NCBI GenBank assembly: GCA_034436355.1
Contig: DAOTVQ010000038.1
Location: 124,001 to 188,000 of the forward strand
Length of the DNA: 64,000 nt
DNA from: CP2-2F sp034436355
GTDB lineage: Bacteria > Chloroflexota > Anaerolineae > Aggregatilineales > UBA2796
Direction: 5' to 3'
In this document: in pieces, positions 42,503-51,969 of the stretch
How the letters are laid out: the number at the start of each line of letters is the position of its first letter
Position numbering within the stretch: position 1 is the first letter of the stretch
Position numbers and translations under genes: made by a program
The notes under the pieces: generated by a model
What the model was told of the DNA's origin: nothing
The model's database searches: none
Seen by the model: only the letters and a program-made list of their open reading frames with translations

Positions 42503-44544
42503 TGCCCTTGCTCCGTAAAGGTAACGGTGCGCTTGCTGTGATTGATCCGCACCTCAACCGCCTTGCCCGCAGCGTCCTGCATTGGGATGATCTCGACAGT
42601 CTGCCCACGCGGCACGTCGTTGGCGGCTGGCTCAAAGCGCGCCAAATCAAGCGCTTGCCAGATCGAGCGCGGAATCAGCGGCGCACACCAGCAGCCGATG
42701 TAGATAGCTGCGCCTTCGCCTACTTTGTTCAGCGTGGCAGCGGCGGCGTCTTTATAGTAGCCATCGGCATAGCGCATGATCACTTCGGCGGTGGTTGGTG
42801 TCAGCACCTCTGCCCACAGACGGTAGCGCAGCTTGGGCGCCACGCCAAAGCCTTCGCCAAAGCCGATGCCCACCGTTTTAGCGGCAATATCAGTGACGTG
42901 CGCGCCGCGATCATCGTCCCAATCGGGCGAGGGATCGTTGGGCGTGCGCCAGCCCACGCTTGGCGTTGGCGGAATGCTCAGGAATTCATCCACCGTCACA
43001 CCGAGCAGCTCGGAAAGCCCGCCGGCAGGCATCGGCTGATCAGTCCAGGTGTTGCCCTTGTTCTTGAAGAAGGCGCGGAAGGTGACGACCAATTTGCCGC
43101 CTTGTTCCACGTAGGCGCGCCACTTGGCAGCTTGCCCTTCGTCAATCAGGGCGGGCGATGGCACAAAAACCGCCGCATAGCCGCTGAGATCAGCGCTGCG
43201 CGGCAGCACATCTACGGCGATGTGCTTTTCCCACAGCTCACGGTAGAGATCAAGCACCACCTGATAGTAAGAAAACTCGGCATTGTGCGGATCAAGGCGC
43301 AGCGTCCAGAAATCCTCATAGTCAAAGAGGATGGCGACTGACGCCTTGCCGCGCTTGAGCAGCGGATATTTGGCAATGTCTTCACTGACTGCCTTCGCCT
43401 CGTGCCAGCAGCGGTCAGGTGTGCCGTCATGTTTCAGCACGCCCGCGTGATACTGCTCTTGCCCGATGTTCACAGCGCGTTCACGGAAGTAGAGGACTGC
43501 CTCTGCGCCGTGCGCGAACGCCTGATGCGTCCAAGCACGCACCTGTCCCGGCGGCACCGGTGGATTGTAGGGCGTCCAATTGACCGTTCCCGGCTGCTGT
43601 TCCATCACCCAGAAAGGACGCCCTGCCTTCATGCCGCGCATCAGGTCTAGGTTAAAGGCAGCTTCCAGCGGACCTGACATGCCATGCAGGTAGTTATCGT
43701 AGCCCACAAAGTCCAGATCGGCGGCAAGGGCGTAATAATCCAGCTCAAAGAACTTCAGCATAAAGTTATGCGTGATGAAGCGCTCTGCGCCAATGCGTGG
43801 GCGCAAAATCTCGATCTGGCTGCGCTGAAAATCCACCCAGCCTTGGCTGGAGAAGCGCCGAAAATCGAGCAGCAAGCCGGGATTATGGGCGGCGGTGGTT
43901 GGCGCAGGAACAGGGATGTGCGCCCAATCGGTGTAGGTCGCGCTCCAGAATTGCGTTCCCCAGGCGGCGTTCAGCGCATCTAAGGTGCCGTATTTCGCCT
44001 TGCACCACGCCTGAAAAGCGCTACGGGCGTGGTCGGAAATATCTTCGGTGCTACCGTGGCAGCCAAATTCGTTATCAATCTGCCAACCGATGACATTCGG
44101 ATGCTGTCCCCAGTGATCGGCAATGGCCGTCACGATGCGATCAGCGGCAGCGCGGTAAGCAGGTGCATGGCAGGTCACCGAACGGCGCGAACCGAACGAG
44201 TCGCGCACGCCTGTGTAGGGGTCTACGCGCAGAATATCAGGGTGCGCGGCAACCAACCACGCCGGCGGCGTCGGAGTCGGTGTGCAGAGGATTGCCTGAA
44301 TGCCTGCCGCTTGGAAAACTTCCAGCGCCCGATCCATCCACGCAAAAGCGTACTGCCCTTCGGCAGGCTCTAATTTATCCCACGCAAATTCCATCATGCG
44401 GACGACAGTAATGCCCGCTTCGCGCAGCAGGCGCGCATCTTCTGCCCAACGCGATTCGTGCCAATGTTCAGGGTAATAAGCAACGCCTAGCAGTCGGCGC
44501 GCCAAAGGTTGAATGCTCAAGGTCTTGTCTTCCTTAGCGGACAC
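42499..44544 (-). CDS. Beta-galactosidase, glycoside hydrolase family 42
   Basis: A 681-residue GH42 beta-galactosidase. The start GVAYYPEHWHESRWAEDARL is diagnostic. The acid/base Glu is in GWQIDNEFGCHG near residue 160 and the nucleophile Glu in PFWVMEQQPGTVNW near 318. The trimerisation domain (VDVLPRSADLSGYAAVFVPS) and a C-terminal beta domain (VRINHSKRTVTFTEQ) complete the family layout. No signal peptide, so it acts on galactosides taken up by the cell. It is the first gene of the GH42-GH31-lspA operon, transcribed from a promoter shared back to back with the restriction-modification gene. Confidence 0.92.
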   Translation of the reverse strand: MSAKEDKTLSIQPLARRLLGVAYYPEHWHESRWAEDARLLREAGITVVRMMEFAWDKLEPAEGQYAFAWMDRALEVFQAAGIQAILCTPTPTPPAWLVAAHPDILRVDPYTGVRDSFGSRRSVTCHAPAYRAAADRIVTAIADHWGQHPNVIGWQIDNEFGCHGSTEDISDHARSAFQAWCKAKYGTLDALNAAWGTQFWSATYTDWAHIPVPAPTTAAHNPGLLLDFRRFSSQGWVDFQRSQIEILRPRIGAERFITHNFMLKFFELDYYALAADLDFVGYDNYLHGMSGPLEAAFNLDLMRGMKAGRPFWVMEQQPGTVNWTPYNPPVPPGQVRAWTHQAFAHGAEAVLYFRERAVNIGQEQYHAGVLKHDGTPDRCWHEAKAVSEDIAKYPLLKRGKASVAILFDYEDFWTLRLDPHNAEFSYYQVVLDLYRELWEKHIAVDVLPRSADLSGYAAVFVPSPALIDEGQAAKWRAYVEQGGKLVVTFRAFFKNKGNTWTDQPMPAGGLSELLGVTVDEFLSIPPTPSVGWRTPNDPSPDWDDDRGAHVTDIAAKTVGIGFGEGFGVAPKLRYRLWAEVLTPTTAEVIMRYADGYYKDAAAATLNKVGEGAAIYIGCWCAPLIPRSIWQALDLARFEPAANDVPRGQTVEIIPMQDAAGKAVEVRINHSKRTVTFTEQGQ

Positions 44545-44570
44545 TTTTTTGATCGGTAAAACATCGCCTG

Positions 44571-44599
44571 ATTATGCCCAAATTCGCCCAAACGGACAA
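44571..44599 (-). promoter_or_regulatory. Promoter of the GH42-GH31-lspA operon
   Basis: On the minus strand TTGTCC (44594-44599), 17 bp spacer and CATAAT (44571-44576), 27 bp before the start codon. Confidence 0.55.
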
Positions 44600-44614
44600 G
44601 GCTCACCCCGCTTT

Positions 44615-44640
44615 TTGTGCTATACTCTTTAACCAGTTAA
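44615..44640 (+). promoter_or_regulatory. Extended -10 promoter of the RM gene with downstream palindrome
   Basis: TGC followed by TATACT (44621-44626) forms an extended -10 box. Two bases on is the palindrome TTAAC-CA-GTTAA (44629-44640), which could be a control site over the start of transcription. Confidence 0.4.
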
Positions 44641-44662
44641 GCAGCACACACGGAAAGCCGCC

Positions 44663-47600
44663 ATGTCTGACGCACTCAGCACCTACCAAGCCGAGATCAG
44701 CCGCCAGTTTGCCAGCGGCGTTGCCCAAGAACACGCCTACCGCCCCGCCCTGATCACCCTGTTGCGCGCCTTTGCCCCGCACCTGACTGTCATTAACGAA
44801 CCCCGCCAGCAGCGCGGCAACCGACCCGATTTGGCTGTGCAGAACCGCGACCGCCTCTCAATTGGCTATCTGGAGACCAAAGACCTGTCGGCTCGGCTGA
44901 GTGAGGCGGAACGCACCGAACAGTTGACGCGCTACCGCGCCAACCTGAATAACCTGATCCTGACCAACTACCTTGAGTTTCGCTGGTATGTGAATGGCGA
45001 CCCCCGTGAGAGCGCCCAACTTGCCCGCCTGACCCCCAAAGGCGCGCTGCGCCCCGTCCCTGATGGCGCCGCCGCCGTTCAAACCCTGTTGCAGGCTTTC
45101 CTGAGCCAAAGCGCCCTACCCATCAGCACCCCAACTGAACTGGCAGAGCGCATGGCAGCCCTCACCCGCCTGCTGCGCGATAAAATGCAGGCAGCCCTCC
45201 GTGCCGAGCCGCCCTCCCAAACGCTTCAGGCGTGGCGCGCTGATCTTGCTAAGGCGCTCATGCCCGGCATTGATCAGCCGCAGCGCACCGCCGAATTTTC
45301 CGATATGCTTGCCCAGACGCTTGCCTATGGCTTGTTTTCGGCACGCGCTGCCGAACCCGACTTGGCATTCAGCCGCCATGCCGCCCGCCGCTTCATTCCG
45401 CGCACAAACCCCTTCCTGCGCGATTTCTTTGACAAACTTGCTGATTTAAGCCTTGATGATGAGCCGTACATCGGCTACGTTGATGACCTTGCCGACCTGC
45501 TGGCAAACGCTGATATTGAGAGCATCCTTGCCAACTTTGGCAAACGCAGCGCCCGCCAAGACCCTATCGTGCATTTTTATGAGACTTTCCTTGCCAAATA
45601 TGATGCCGCCTTGCGCGAAAAACGCGGCGTCTATTACACGCCCGAACCTGTCGTCAACTTTATTGTTGGCGCGGTGGATAACCTGCTGCGCCAGCAGTTT
45701 AACTGCCGCGATGGCTTGGCAGAGCGCGCCAAACTGCCCGATGGCAGCCACCGCCTGCTCATCTTAGACCCTGCCTGTGGCACAGGTACTTTCCTCTATA
45801 ATGTGATCGAGCGCATCCGTGAAACGTTCAAAGGCAACGGCGGCGCGTGGGCAAGCTATGTGCGTGAACACCTGCTGCCCCGCCTTTTCGGCTTCGAGCT
45901 GCTCATGGCGCCCTATGCCGTTGCCCATTTCAAGCTGGGAATGCAGTTGGCAGGGCGCGATCTGCCGCCGAACGCCCCCGCCCTCAGCTTCCAAGCGCAG
46001 GGCAAGGCAGACCGCCTGCAAATCTACCTGACCAACGCCCTAGAGAGCGTGCCGAACCGCACCCAGCAGGAACTAGGCTTGATGGGCTGGCTGACCGCCG
46101 AGGCGCTCAGCGCAGAGCGCGTTAAGCGCGATTTGCCGATCATGGTCGTGTTGGGCAACCCGCCCTATTCAGGGCATTCTGCCAACCAGAACGCTTGGAT
46201 TGACAGCCTGCTGCGCGATTACTACCACGTGGATGGCGCGCCGCTGGACGAGCGCAACCCTAAATGGCTGCAAGATGACTATGTCAAGTTCATCCGCTTT
46301 GGGCAGTGGCGCGTGCAGCAGAGCGGCGAAGGCATCCTTGCCTTCATCACCAACCACGGCTATCTGGATAACCCGACCTTTCGCGGAATGCGCCAACAAC
46401 TGCTGCACACCTTCAGCGAGATTTACATCATAGACCTGCACGGCAACGCCAAAAAGCGCGAGCAAGCGCCCGACGGCGGCAAGGACGAGAACGTCTTTGA
46501 TATTCAGCAGGGCGTGTGCATTGGCATTTTTGTGAAGCGGCGCGGCGCGGACGGCACGGCGCCCGCCCAAGTCTTTCACCGCCACCTGTGGGGAACCCGC
46601 GCCGAGAAATATGCCGCCCTTGAAGCGCTTACCCTTGAGGGCGAAGGCGTGACACCGCTGACGCCCAGCGCGCCCTTCTACTTGTTCACGCCGCAAGACA
46701 CCGCGCTGCGCCAAGAGTATGAGACCTTTTGGCGCGTTACCGACTATATGAAGGTCAATTCCGTCGGCATTGTGACGGCACGCGATGCACTAACCATTCA
46801 GCCCACACCCGAAGCACTGATGAATACTGTGCGCGACTTTGCCACACTGCCCGCCGAGATAGCTCGACAAAAATACGCGCTGGGTAAGGATGCTAGAGAC
46901 TGGAAAGTCGTACTAGCACAAGCAGACTTGAATAATAGCAAACTGGACTCTAAATACATCACGCCGATTCTCTATCGTCCGTTCGATATACAATACACTT
47001 ACTACACAGGACAGGTGCGCGGTTTCATTTGTAGGCCGCGCCGCGAAGTCATGCAGCACATGCTCAAAGAAAACCTCGCGCTTATAACAGTTCGCCAAGT
47101 AGCTGAAGGCATCTTTGATCACGTTTTTGCTACAAATAGTTTAACAGAAAGCAGAATTACGCTCAGTAACAAGGGAATCGCGTACACATTCCCGCTTTAC
47201 CTGTACCTTGACAGTGATAGCGGCGAAACAGCGCATGGTTTGGCGTGGGCGGTCAGCGAGAAAGGGCGCTACCCAAACCTGAGCAAGGCGTTTATCGAGG
47301 CATTCAGCGGGCGTGTAGCGTTGCAGTTCATCACGGAAGGGCGCGGCGATCTGCTGACGACGTTCGGACCAGAGGACGTTTTCCACTACAGCTATGCCAT
47401 TTTCCACAGCCCTACGTATCGGGCGCGCTATGCCGAGTTCCTCAAGCTGGATTTTCCGCGCTTGCCACTGCCCAAAGATGCCCAAACCTTCCGCCGCTTG
47501 GCAGAGATCGGTGGGCAATTGGTGGCGCTGCACCTGCTGGAACAAGCGCCGCCAAGTCTGCCAACCTTCCCCGTCAGCGGCGATAATCGGGTGGGGCGCA

Positions 47601-47839
47601 AACATCCGCGCTATGCAGAGGGGCGCGTTTACCTCAACGAGACGCAGTATTTTGCGGATGTGGCGGAGTCGGTATGGCGCTTCCAGATTGGCGGCTATCA
47701 GGTGGCGGAAAAATGGCTGAAAGATCGGCGGGATCGCGTCTTGCGCTACGATGAGATTGAGCATTACCGAACTGTGCTAGGCATCTTGGCGGAAACTGCC
47801 ACCCTCATGGGAAAAATAGATGCCGTTGTGTGGTGGTGA
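44663..47839 (+). CDS. Single-chain type ISP-like restriction-modification enzyme
   Basis: A 1058-residue fused endonuclease and N6-adenine methyltransferase. The N-terminal nuclease has PD-(D/E)xK residues D56, E71 and K73 (NRPDLAVQ, IGYLETKD). A helical spacer leads to the methyltransferase: YYTPEPVVNFIV, motif I in LDPACGTGTFLYN near 368-380, and motif IV in LGNPPYSG near 497-504. The C-terminal part is the target-recognition domain of the type ISP group (RPFDIQYTYYTGQVRGF, RPRREVMQHMLKENLALITV, AYTFPLYLYLDSDSGE). One chain should both cut and methylate. It stands alone with its own promoter and a terminator-like hairpin after it. The recognition region, about 46850-47220, is more AT-rich than the rest. 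Confidence 0.88.
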   Translation: MSDALSTYQAEISRQFASGVAQEHAYRPALITLLRAFAPHLTVINEPRQQRGNRPDLAVQNRDRLSIGYLETKDLSARLSEAERTEQLTRYRANLNNLILTNYLEFRWYVNGDPRESAQLARLTPKGALRPVPDGAAAVQTLLQAFLSQSALPISTPTELAERMAALTRLLRDKMQAALRAEPPSQTLQAWRADLAKALMPGIDQPQRTAEFSDMLAQTLAYGLFSARAAEPDLAFSRHAARRFIPRTNPFLRDFFDKLADLSLDDEPYIGYVDDLADLLANADIESILANFGKRSARQDPIVHFYETFLAKYDAALREKRGVYYTPEPVVNFIVGAVDNLLRQQFNCRDGLAERAKLPDGSHRLLILDPACGTGTFLYNVIERIRETFKGNGGAWASYVREHLLPRLFGFELLMAPYAVAHFKLGMQLAGRDLPPNAPALSFQAQGKADRLQIYLTNALESVPNRTQQELGLMGWLTAEALSAERVKRDLPIMVVLGNPPYSGHSANQNAWIDSLLRDYYHVDGAPLDERNPKWLQDDYVKFIRFGQWRVQQSGEGILAFITNHGYLDNPTFRGMRQQLLHTFSEIYIIDLHGNAKKREQAPDGGKDENVFDIQQGVCIGIFVKRRGADGTAPAQVFHRHLWGTRAEKYAALEALTLEGEGVTPLTPSAPFYLFTPQDTALRQEYETFWRVTDYMKVNSVGIVTARDALTIQPTPEALMNTVRDFATLPAEIARQKYALGKDARDWKVVLAQADLNNSKLDSKYITPILYRPFDIQYTYYTGQVRGFICRPRREVMQHMLKENLALITVRQVAEGIFDHVFATNSLTESRITLSNKGIAYTFPLYLYLDSDSGETAHGLAWAVSEKGRYPNLSKAFIEAFSGRVALQFITEGRGDLLTTFGPEDVFHYSYAIFHSPTYRARYAEFLKLDFPRLPLPKDAQTFRRLAEIGGQLVALHLLEQAPPSLPTFPVSGDNRVGRKHPRYAEGRVYLNETQYFADVAESVWRFQIGGYQVAEKWLKDRRDRVLRYDEIEHYRTVLGILAETATLMGKIDAVVWW

Positions 47840-47867
47840 TCGGTCACAGGCGGTATACCCTACCCGA

Positions 47868-47896
47868 AAGCCCGCCGCGTAAACAGGGCGGGGCTT
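47868..47896 (+). terminator. Hairpin after the RM gene
   Basis: AAGCCC-GCC (47868-47876) pairs with GGC-G-GGGCTT (47887-47896, one bulged base), 29 bp after the stop. No T run follows, so termination strength is uncertain. Confidence 0.4.
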
Positions 47897-48038
47897 CCCA
47901 GATCATCTCTGATTTCCTTTGCTTGCTTGCGGGAAAGGGCTAATAAGGGGTTTGCCCTTTGATAAGCAGACAGCAAAATTGGCAAAATACGGGTAAAGTA
48001 GGGATGTTAATCTAGGTATCCGAATCAGGGATTTTTCC

Positions 48039-48440
48039 ATGCAACCGACTGATCTCACTTTAAGCGTGCTGCCTGATGTGTTTGCCGTGTGTCAGTTGCC
48101 ACCCACCACACCTACGCCTGATTGGGCAACGGGCAGCCTAGTTGTGATTGCCCGCACGCCTGAGGAACTTTCGATTGTCTGTCAAGAATCAGCGGTGCCG
48201 CTCGGCATTCCAAGAGAGGGCGGGTTGCGTGCGCTGCGCATTGAAGAGACGCTCGCCTTTTCGCTGACAGGCATTCTGGCAGGCATTAGCACGGTGTTGG
48301 CGGCGGTTGGCATCACGATCTTTGCCATCTCCACCTACAACACCGATTATGTGTTGGTGCGCCAAGCCAGCTTAGAACGTGCGCTGCGTGCGCTCAGCCT
48401 TGAAGGCTATCAGCTTGTGCCGTTTGATGAATCAGCTTAA
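48039..48440 (+). CDS. ACT-domain protein
   Basis: A 133-residue protein made of two ACT-like units of the ACT_7/CASTOR type. TGSLVVIARTPEELSIVCQE and LRALRIEETLAFSLTGILAG mark the domain, and GITIFAISTYNTDYVLVRQA the conserved second half. Such proteins bind amino acids and act as sensors. It lies 14 bp upstream of the response-regulator/histidine-kinase gene and is likely co-transcribed; whether it feeds a signal to that kinase is unknown. Confidence 0.8.
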   Translation: MQPTDLTLSVLPDVFAVCQLPPTTPTPDWATGSLVVIARTPEELSIVCQESAVPLGIPREGGLRALRIEETLAFSLTGILAGISTVLAAVGITIFAISTYNTDYVLVRQASLERALRALSLEGYQLVPFDESA

Positions 48441-48454
48441 GAAGCAGGTGATGT

Positions 48455-49579
48455 ATGCCCAATGGGACGATTCTTGTTGTGGATGATGTGGAATATAACC
48501 GCCGCATCTTAGACGGCTTGCTGCGGCAGCACGGCGGTTATGACATTTTGCAGGTGGCTGATGGGCTGGAGGCGCTCGCCATTGCGCGCCAAACACGGCT
48601 CGATCTGGTGTTGTTGGATATTAACATGCCTAATCTGGATGGCTTTGAGACGTGCATCCAACTCAAGGCGGATTCGCGCACGCGCCCTGTGCCGGTCATC
48701 TTTGTCAGCTCGTCGGATGAGTCGCTGGATAAGGTGCGCGCTTTTGGGGTTGGTGGCATAGATTATGTGACCAAGCCGCTGCATATTCCTGAGGTGCTGG
48801 CGCGTGTCAACTCGCATGTGGCGCTCTACCGCCAGCAGCGCGAACTAGAAGTGCTGCGCCAAGAGCAGATCAGGTATTTAGAATCGATTGCCGAAATTAA
48901 AGATAAATTTATGCGAGGCGTCTCGCACGATTTGAAAAATCCGCTGGGCATTATCATCGGTGCGGTGGAAACACTGCGCGAAAGTCCACTCACAGAAGAA
49001 CAAGTGCAGCTTGTGGACATTATCGAACGTAAGGCGGGCTTCATGCTGGCAATCATCTCTGACCTGCTGGACATTGCGCGCATTGAAGCAGGTTATGCGC
49101 CTAACCGAGCGCCGATCAGCCTGCATTTGCTGGTGCAAGAGGCGTTGGTCGGCTTCGATCTGTTGGCAGAGCGCAAGCAAATTAATCTCTTGGTGCAGTT
49201 ACCTGCGAACGATACAGAGGTCAATGTAGAGCGCCATGCGCTGTGCCGCGTCATTGCTAATCTGGTTGCCAATGCGCTGAAATACACGGCTGAGGGCGGC
49301 ACGGTTGCGTTGGAAGCCTCTACGGAAGACGATCATCTGTCCATTATCGTGCGCGATAACGGCTTCGGCATTCCGGAGGAAGCCTTGCCGCACTTGTTCG
49401 AGAAGTTCTACCGCGTGCCGCAACCGAACCACGCAGAAGAGGAAGGCACGGGCTTGGGCTTGGCAATTGCTAAAGCTATCGTCGAGCAGCATGATGGTAC
49501 AATCAACGTAGAGACCACTTTAGGCGAGGGCAGCACTTTTTCTGTGCGGCTGCCACTGCATGGGCGCAACGCAAAGTGA
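48455..49579 (+). CDS. Response regulator / histidine kinase fusion
   Basis: A 374-residue cytoplasmic two-component protein with the receiver domain first. The phospho-acceptor is D55 in VLLDINMPNLDGFE, with TILVVDDVEYN before it and the conserved lysine in DYVTKPLHIPEVLARV. A coiled-coil linker (RQQRELEVLRQEQIRYLESI) leads to HisKA with His158 in GVSHDLKNPLGIIIG and then the ATP-binding domain with NLVANALKYTAEGG, DNGFGIPEEALPHLFEKF and GTGLGLAIAKAI. There are no membrane segments, so another sensor must phosphorylate the receiver or the protein senses an internal cue. It follows the ACT gene closely and precedes the aldehyde dehydrogenase by 23 bp. Confidence 0.9.
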   Translation: MPNGTILVVDDVEYNRRILDGLLRQHGGYDILQVADGLEALAIARQTRLDLVLLDINMPNLDGFETCIQLKADSRTRPVPVIFVSSSDESLDKVRAFGVGGIDYVTKPLHIPEVLARVNSHVALYRQQRELEVLRQEQIRYLESIAEIKDKFMRGVSHDLKNPLGIIIGAVETLRESPLTEEQVQLVDIIERKAGFMLAIISDLLDIARIEAGYAPNRAPISLHLLVQEALVGFDLLAERKQINLLVQLPANDTEVNVERHALCRVIANLVANALKYTAEGGTVALEASTEDDHLSIIVRDNGFGIPEEALPHLFEKFYRVPQPNHAEEEGTGLGLAIAKAIVEQHDGTINVETTLGEGSTFSVRLPLHGRNAK

Positions 49580-49602
49580 TCGGATGAAAGTGATAGGCAA
49601 GC

Positions 49603-51969
49603 ATGACCAAACCAAACCTCTCCGCATTATTTGAGACATTGCCCTATGGTCTTGCGCCGGAATCGGCAGCGGCAGCACAAGCATGGTTGGCAGATCAGGG
49701 CGGCACGCTGCCGATGTATATCAATGGGCAGTGGGTGCGCGGTGATCAGACCTTTGAGAGCGTGAATCCTGCCAACGGCAAGCCACTCACGCGCCTTGTG
49801 CAAGCCACCGCTGCCGATGTGGAGGCAGCCGTAAGCGCGGCACAGGCTGCCCTGCCCGCTTGGCGAGATCGGGATGGGGCGGAGCGTGCGCGCTACCTGT
49901 ATGCCCTAGCACGCGGCATTCAGAAGCATTCGCGCTTGTTTGCCGTGCTAGAAACACTCGATAACGGCAAGCCGATCCGCGAAACGCGCGACATTGATAT
50001 TCCACTGGTGGCGCGCCATTTTTATCACCATGCGGGCTGGGCGCAACTGTTAGAGACCGAGTTTCCTGATATGCAGGCAGTCGGCGTTGCCGCGCAGATC
50101 ATCCCTTGGAACTTCCCACTGCTGATGCTGGCGTGGAAAATTGCGCCAGCGCTCGCCGCAGGCTGCACGGTTGTGCTGAAGCCCGCCGAATTTACCTCAA
50201 TCACAGCCATCCGCTTTGCCGAACTGTGTGAGGCGGTTGGGCTGCCAAAGGGCGTGGTCAACATCATCACGGGCGATGGGCAGGTTGGCGCGCAGTTGGT
50301 AGCACATCCACAGGTGAATAAGATTGCCTTCACCGGCTCAACTGAGGTTGGGCGCATCATCCGCCAACAGACGGCGGGCAGCGGCAAGAAACTCTCGCTA
50401 GAGCTTGGCGGCAAATCACCCTTCATCGTCTTTGAAGATGCCGATCTGGATAGCGTGGTGGAAGGCGTTGTAGATGCCATTTGGTTTAATCAGGGGCAAG
50501 TCTGTTGTGCTGGCTCACGCTTGTTGGTGCAAGAAAATATTGCTGAGCGCTTGATTAGTAAACTCAAGGCGCGTATGGAGACGCTCCGCATTGGCGATCC
50601 GCTGGATAAGGCTGTGGATATTGGCGCGATCATCGCCCCTGTGCAGTTGCAGAAGATTCAAGCGTTGGTGGCACAAGGCATCTCGGAAGGCGCGCAGCTT
50701 TGGCAGCCAAGCATCGCTTGCCCTACGGAAGGCTACTTCTACCCACCTTCCCTCTTTACAAATGTCTCACCTGCCTCTACCATAGCACAGGTGGAAATTT
50801 TCGGACCTGTGCTGGTCGTCATGACATTCCGCACGCCTGCTGAAGCAGTCGCCCTCGCCAATAACACGCCCTACGGCTTAGCGGCATCGGTCTGGTCGGA
50901 TAACTTGAACCTCTCGCTGGATATCGCACGCAAGGTCAAAGCAGGCACCGTCTGGATCAACGCCACCAATTTGTTTGATGCTGCCTCCGGCTTTGGTGGC
51001 TACCGTGAAAGTGGCTATGGGCGCGAAGGCGGACGGGAAGGCATGTACGAATACCTAACGCCGCGCAAGGCAACGCACCGTTCAGCACCACCACAAGCTG
51101 TGGCGCCACCTGCTCCAACGGAAGCCGTAACCACCCTGATTGACCGTACGCCTAAACTTTTTATTGGTGGCAAACAGGCACGCCCTGATAGCGGCTACAG
51201 TTTGCCTGTGCGCGCCGCTGATGGGCGCCTGATTGGTGAGGTAGGCGAAGGCAACCGCAAAGACATCCGTAACGCGGTAGAGGCAGCCCACGCCGCAGCA
51301 GGCTGGGCATTCACACACGGACACAGCCGCGCCCAAATCCTCTACTACCTTGCCGAAAATTTGGCAGTGCGTGCCGCAGAGTTTGCCGCACGCCTGCACG
51401 CGCTGACAGGGCAGGCGGGCAGCCCTGAAGTTGAGGCAGCTATCAAGCGCTTGTTCACTTACGCAGCGTGGGCAGATAAATATGATGGCTTGGTACACAG
51501 CACGCCCTTGCGCGGCGTGGTGCTTGCCATCCCTGAGCCGATAGGCGTGATCGGTATTCTCTGCCCTGACGAAGCACCACTGCTCAGCTTCATCTCGCTC
51601 ATTGCGCCTGCTATAGCGATGGGCAATACGGTGATTGCTGTGCCATCTGAGGCGTATCCGCTGCTTGCCACCGATTTTTATCAGGTCTTGGAGACGTCGG
51701 ATGTGCCAAGCGGCGTCGTGAACATTGTGACGGGCAAGCGCGATGTGCTGGCGAAAACGCTCGCCGAACACGAAGATGTGGACGCGCTATGGTACTTTGG
51801 CACCCCTGACGGGGTGAAATTAGCTGAGGCTGCCTCTGTGAGCAACCTCAAACGCACTTGGGCGGAGTCGACTCCGCGCTATTGGTTTGACCGCACCGAA
51901 GGCGAAGGGCAAGGGTTCCTACGCGCTGCGACGCAGGTCAAAAATATCTGGACACCTTATGGCGAGTGA
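49603..51969 (+). CDS. Double-domain aldehyde dehydrogenase (ALDH16-like)
   Basis: A 788-residue protein with two aldehyde dehydrogenase units. The first (to about residue 490) is complete: IIPWNFPLLMLAWKIAPALA, FTGSTEVGRIIRQQ for NAD binding, the base E267 in LELGGKSPFIV and the catalytic C301 in NQGQVCCAGSRLLV. The second (from about 510) is shorter and lacks the catalytic cysteine: PKLFIGGKQARPDSGYSLPV starts it, and it ends after FYQVLETSDVPSGVVNIVTG and NVWTPYGE-like termini (KNIWTPYGE). This arrangement is that of ALDH16. The NAD+-dependent oxidation of an unidentified aldehyde is expected. The stop overlaps birA by 11 bp. Confidence 0.9.
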   Translation: MTKPNLSALFETLPYGLAPESAAAAQAWLADQGGTLPMYINGQWVRGDQTFESVNPANGKPLTRLVQATAADVEAAVSAAQAALPAWRDRDGAERARYLYALARGIQKHSRLFAVLETLDNGKPIRETRDIDIPLVARHFYHHAGWAQLLETEFPDMQAVGVAAQIIPWNFPLLMLAWKIAPALAAGCTVVLKPAEFTSITAIRFAELCEAVGLPKGVVNIITGDGQVGAQLVAHPQVNKIAFTGSTEVGRIIRQQTAGSGKKLSLELGGKSPFIVFEDADLDSVVEGVVDAIWFNQGQVCCAGSRLLVQENIAERLISKLKARMETLRIGDPLDKAVDIGAIIAPVQLQKIQALVAQGISEGAQLWQPSIACPTEGYFYPPSLFTNVSPASTIAQVEIFGPVLVVMTFRTPAEAVALANNTPYGLAASVWSDNLNLSLDIARKVKAGTVWINATNLFDAASGFGGYRESGYGREGGREGMYEYLTPRKATHRSAPPQAVAPPAPTEAVTTLIDRTPKLFIGGKQARPDSGYSLPVRAADGRLIGEVGEGNRKDIRNAVEAAHAAAGWAFTHGHSRAQILYYLAENLAVRAAEFAARLHALTGQAGSPEVEAAIKRLFTYAAWADKYDGLVHSTPLRGVVLAIPEPIGVIGILCPDEAPLLSFISLIAPAIAMGNTVIAVPSEAYPLLATDFYQVLETSDVPSGVVNIVTGKRDVLAKTLAEHEDVDALWYFGTPDGVKLAEAASVSNLKRTWAESTPRYWFDRTEGEGQGFLRAATQVKNIWTPYGE

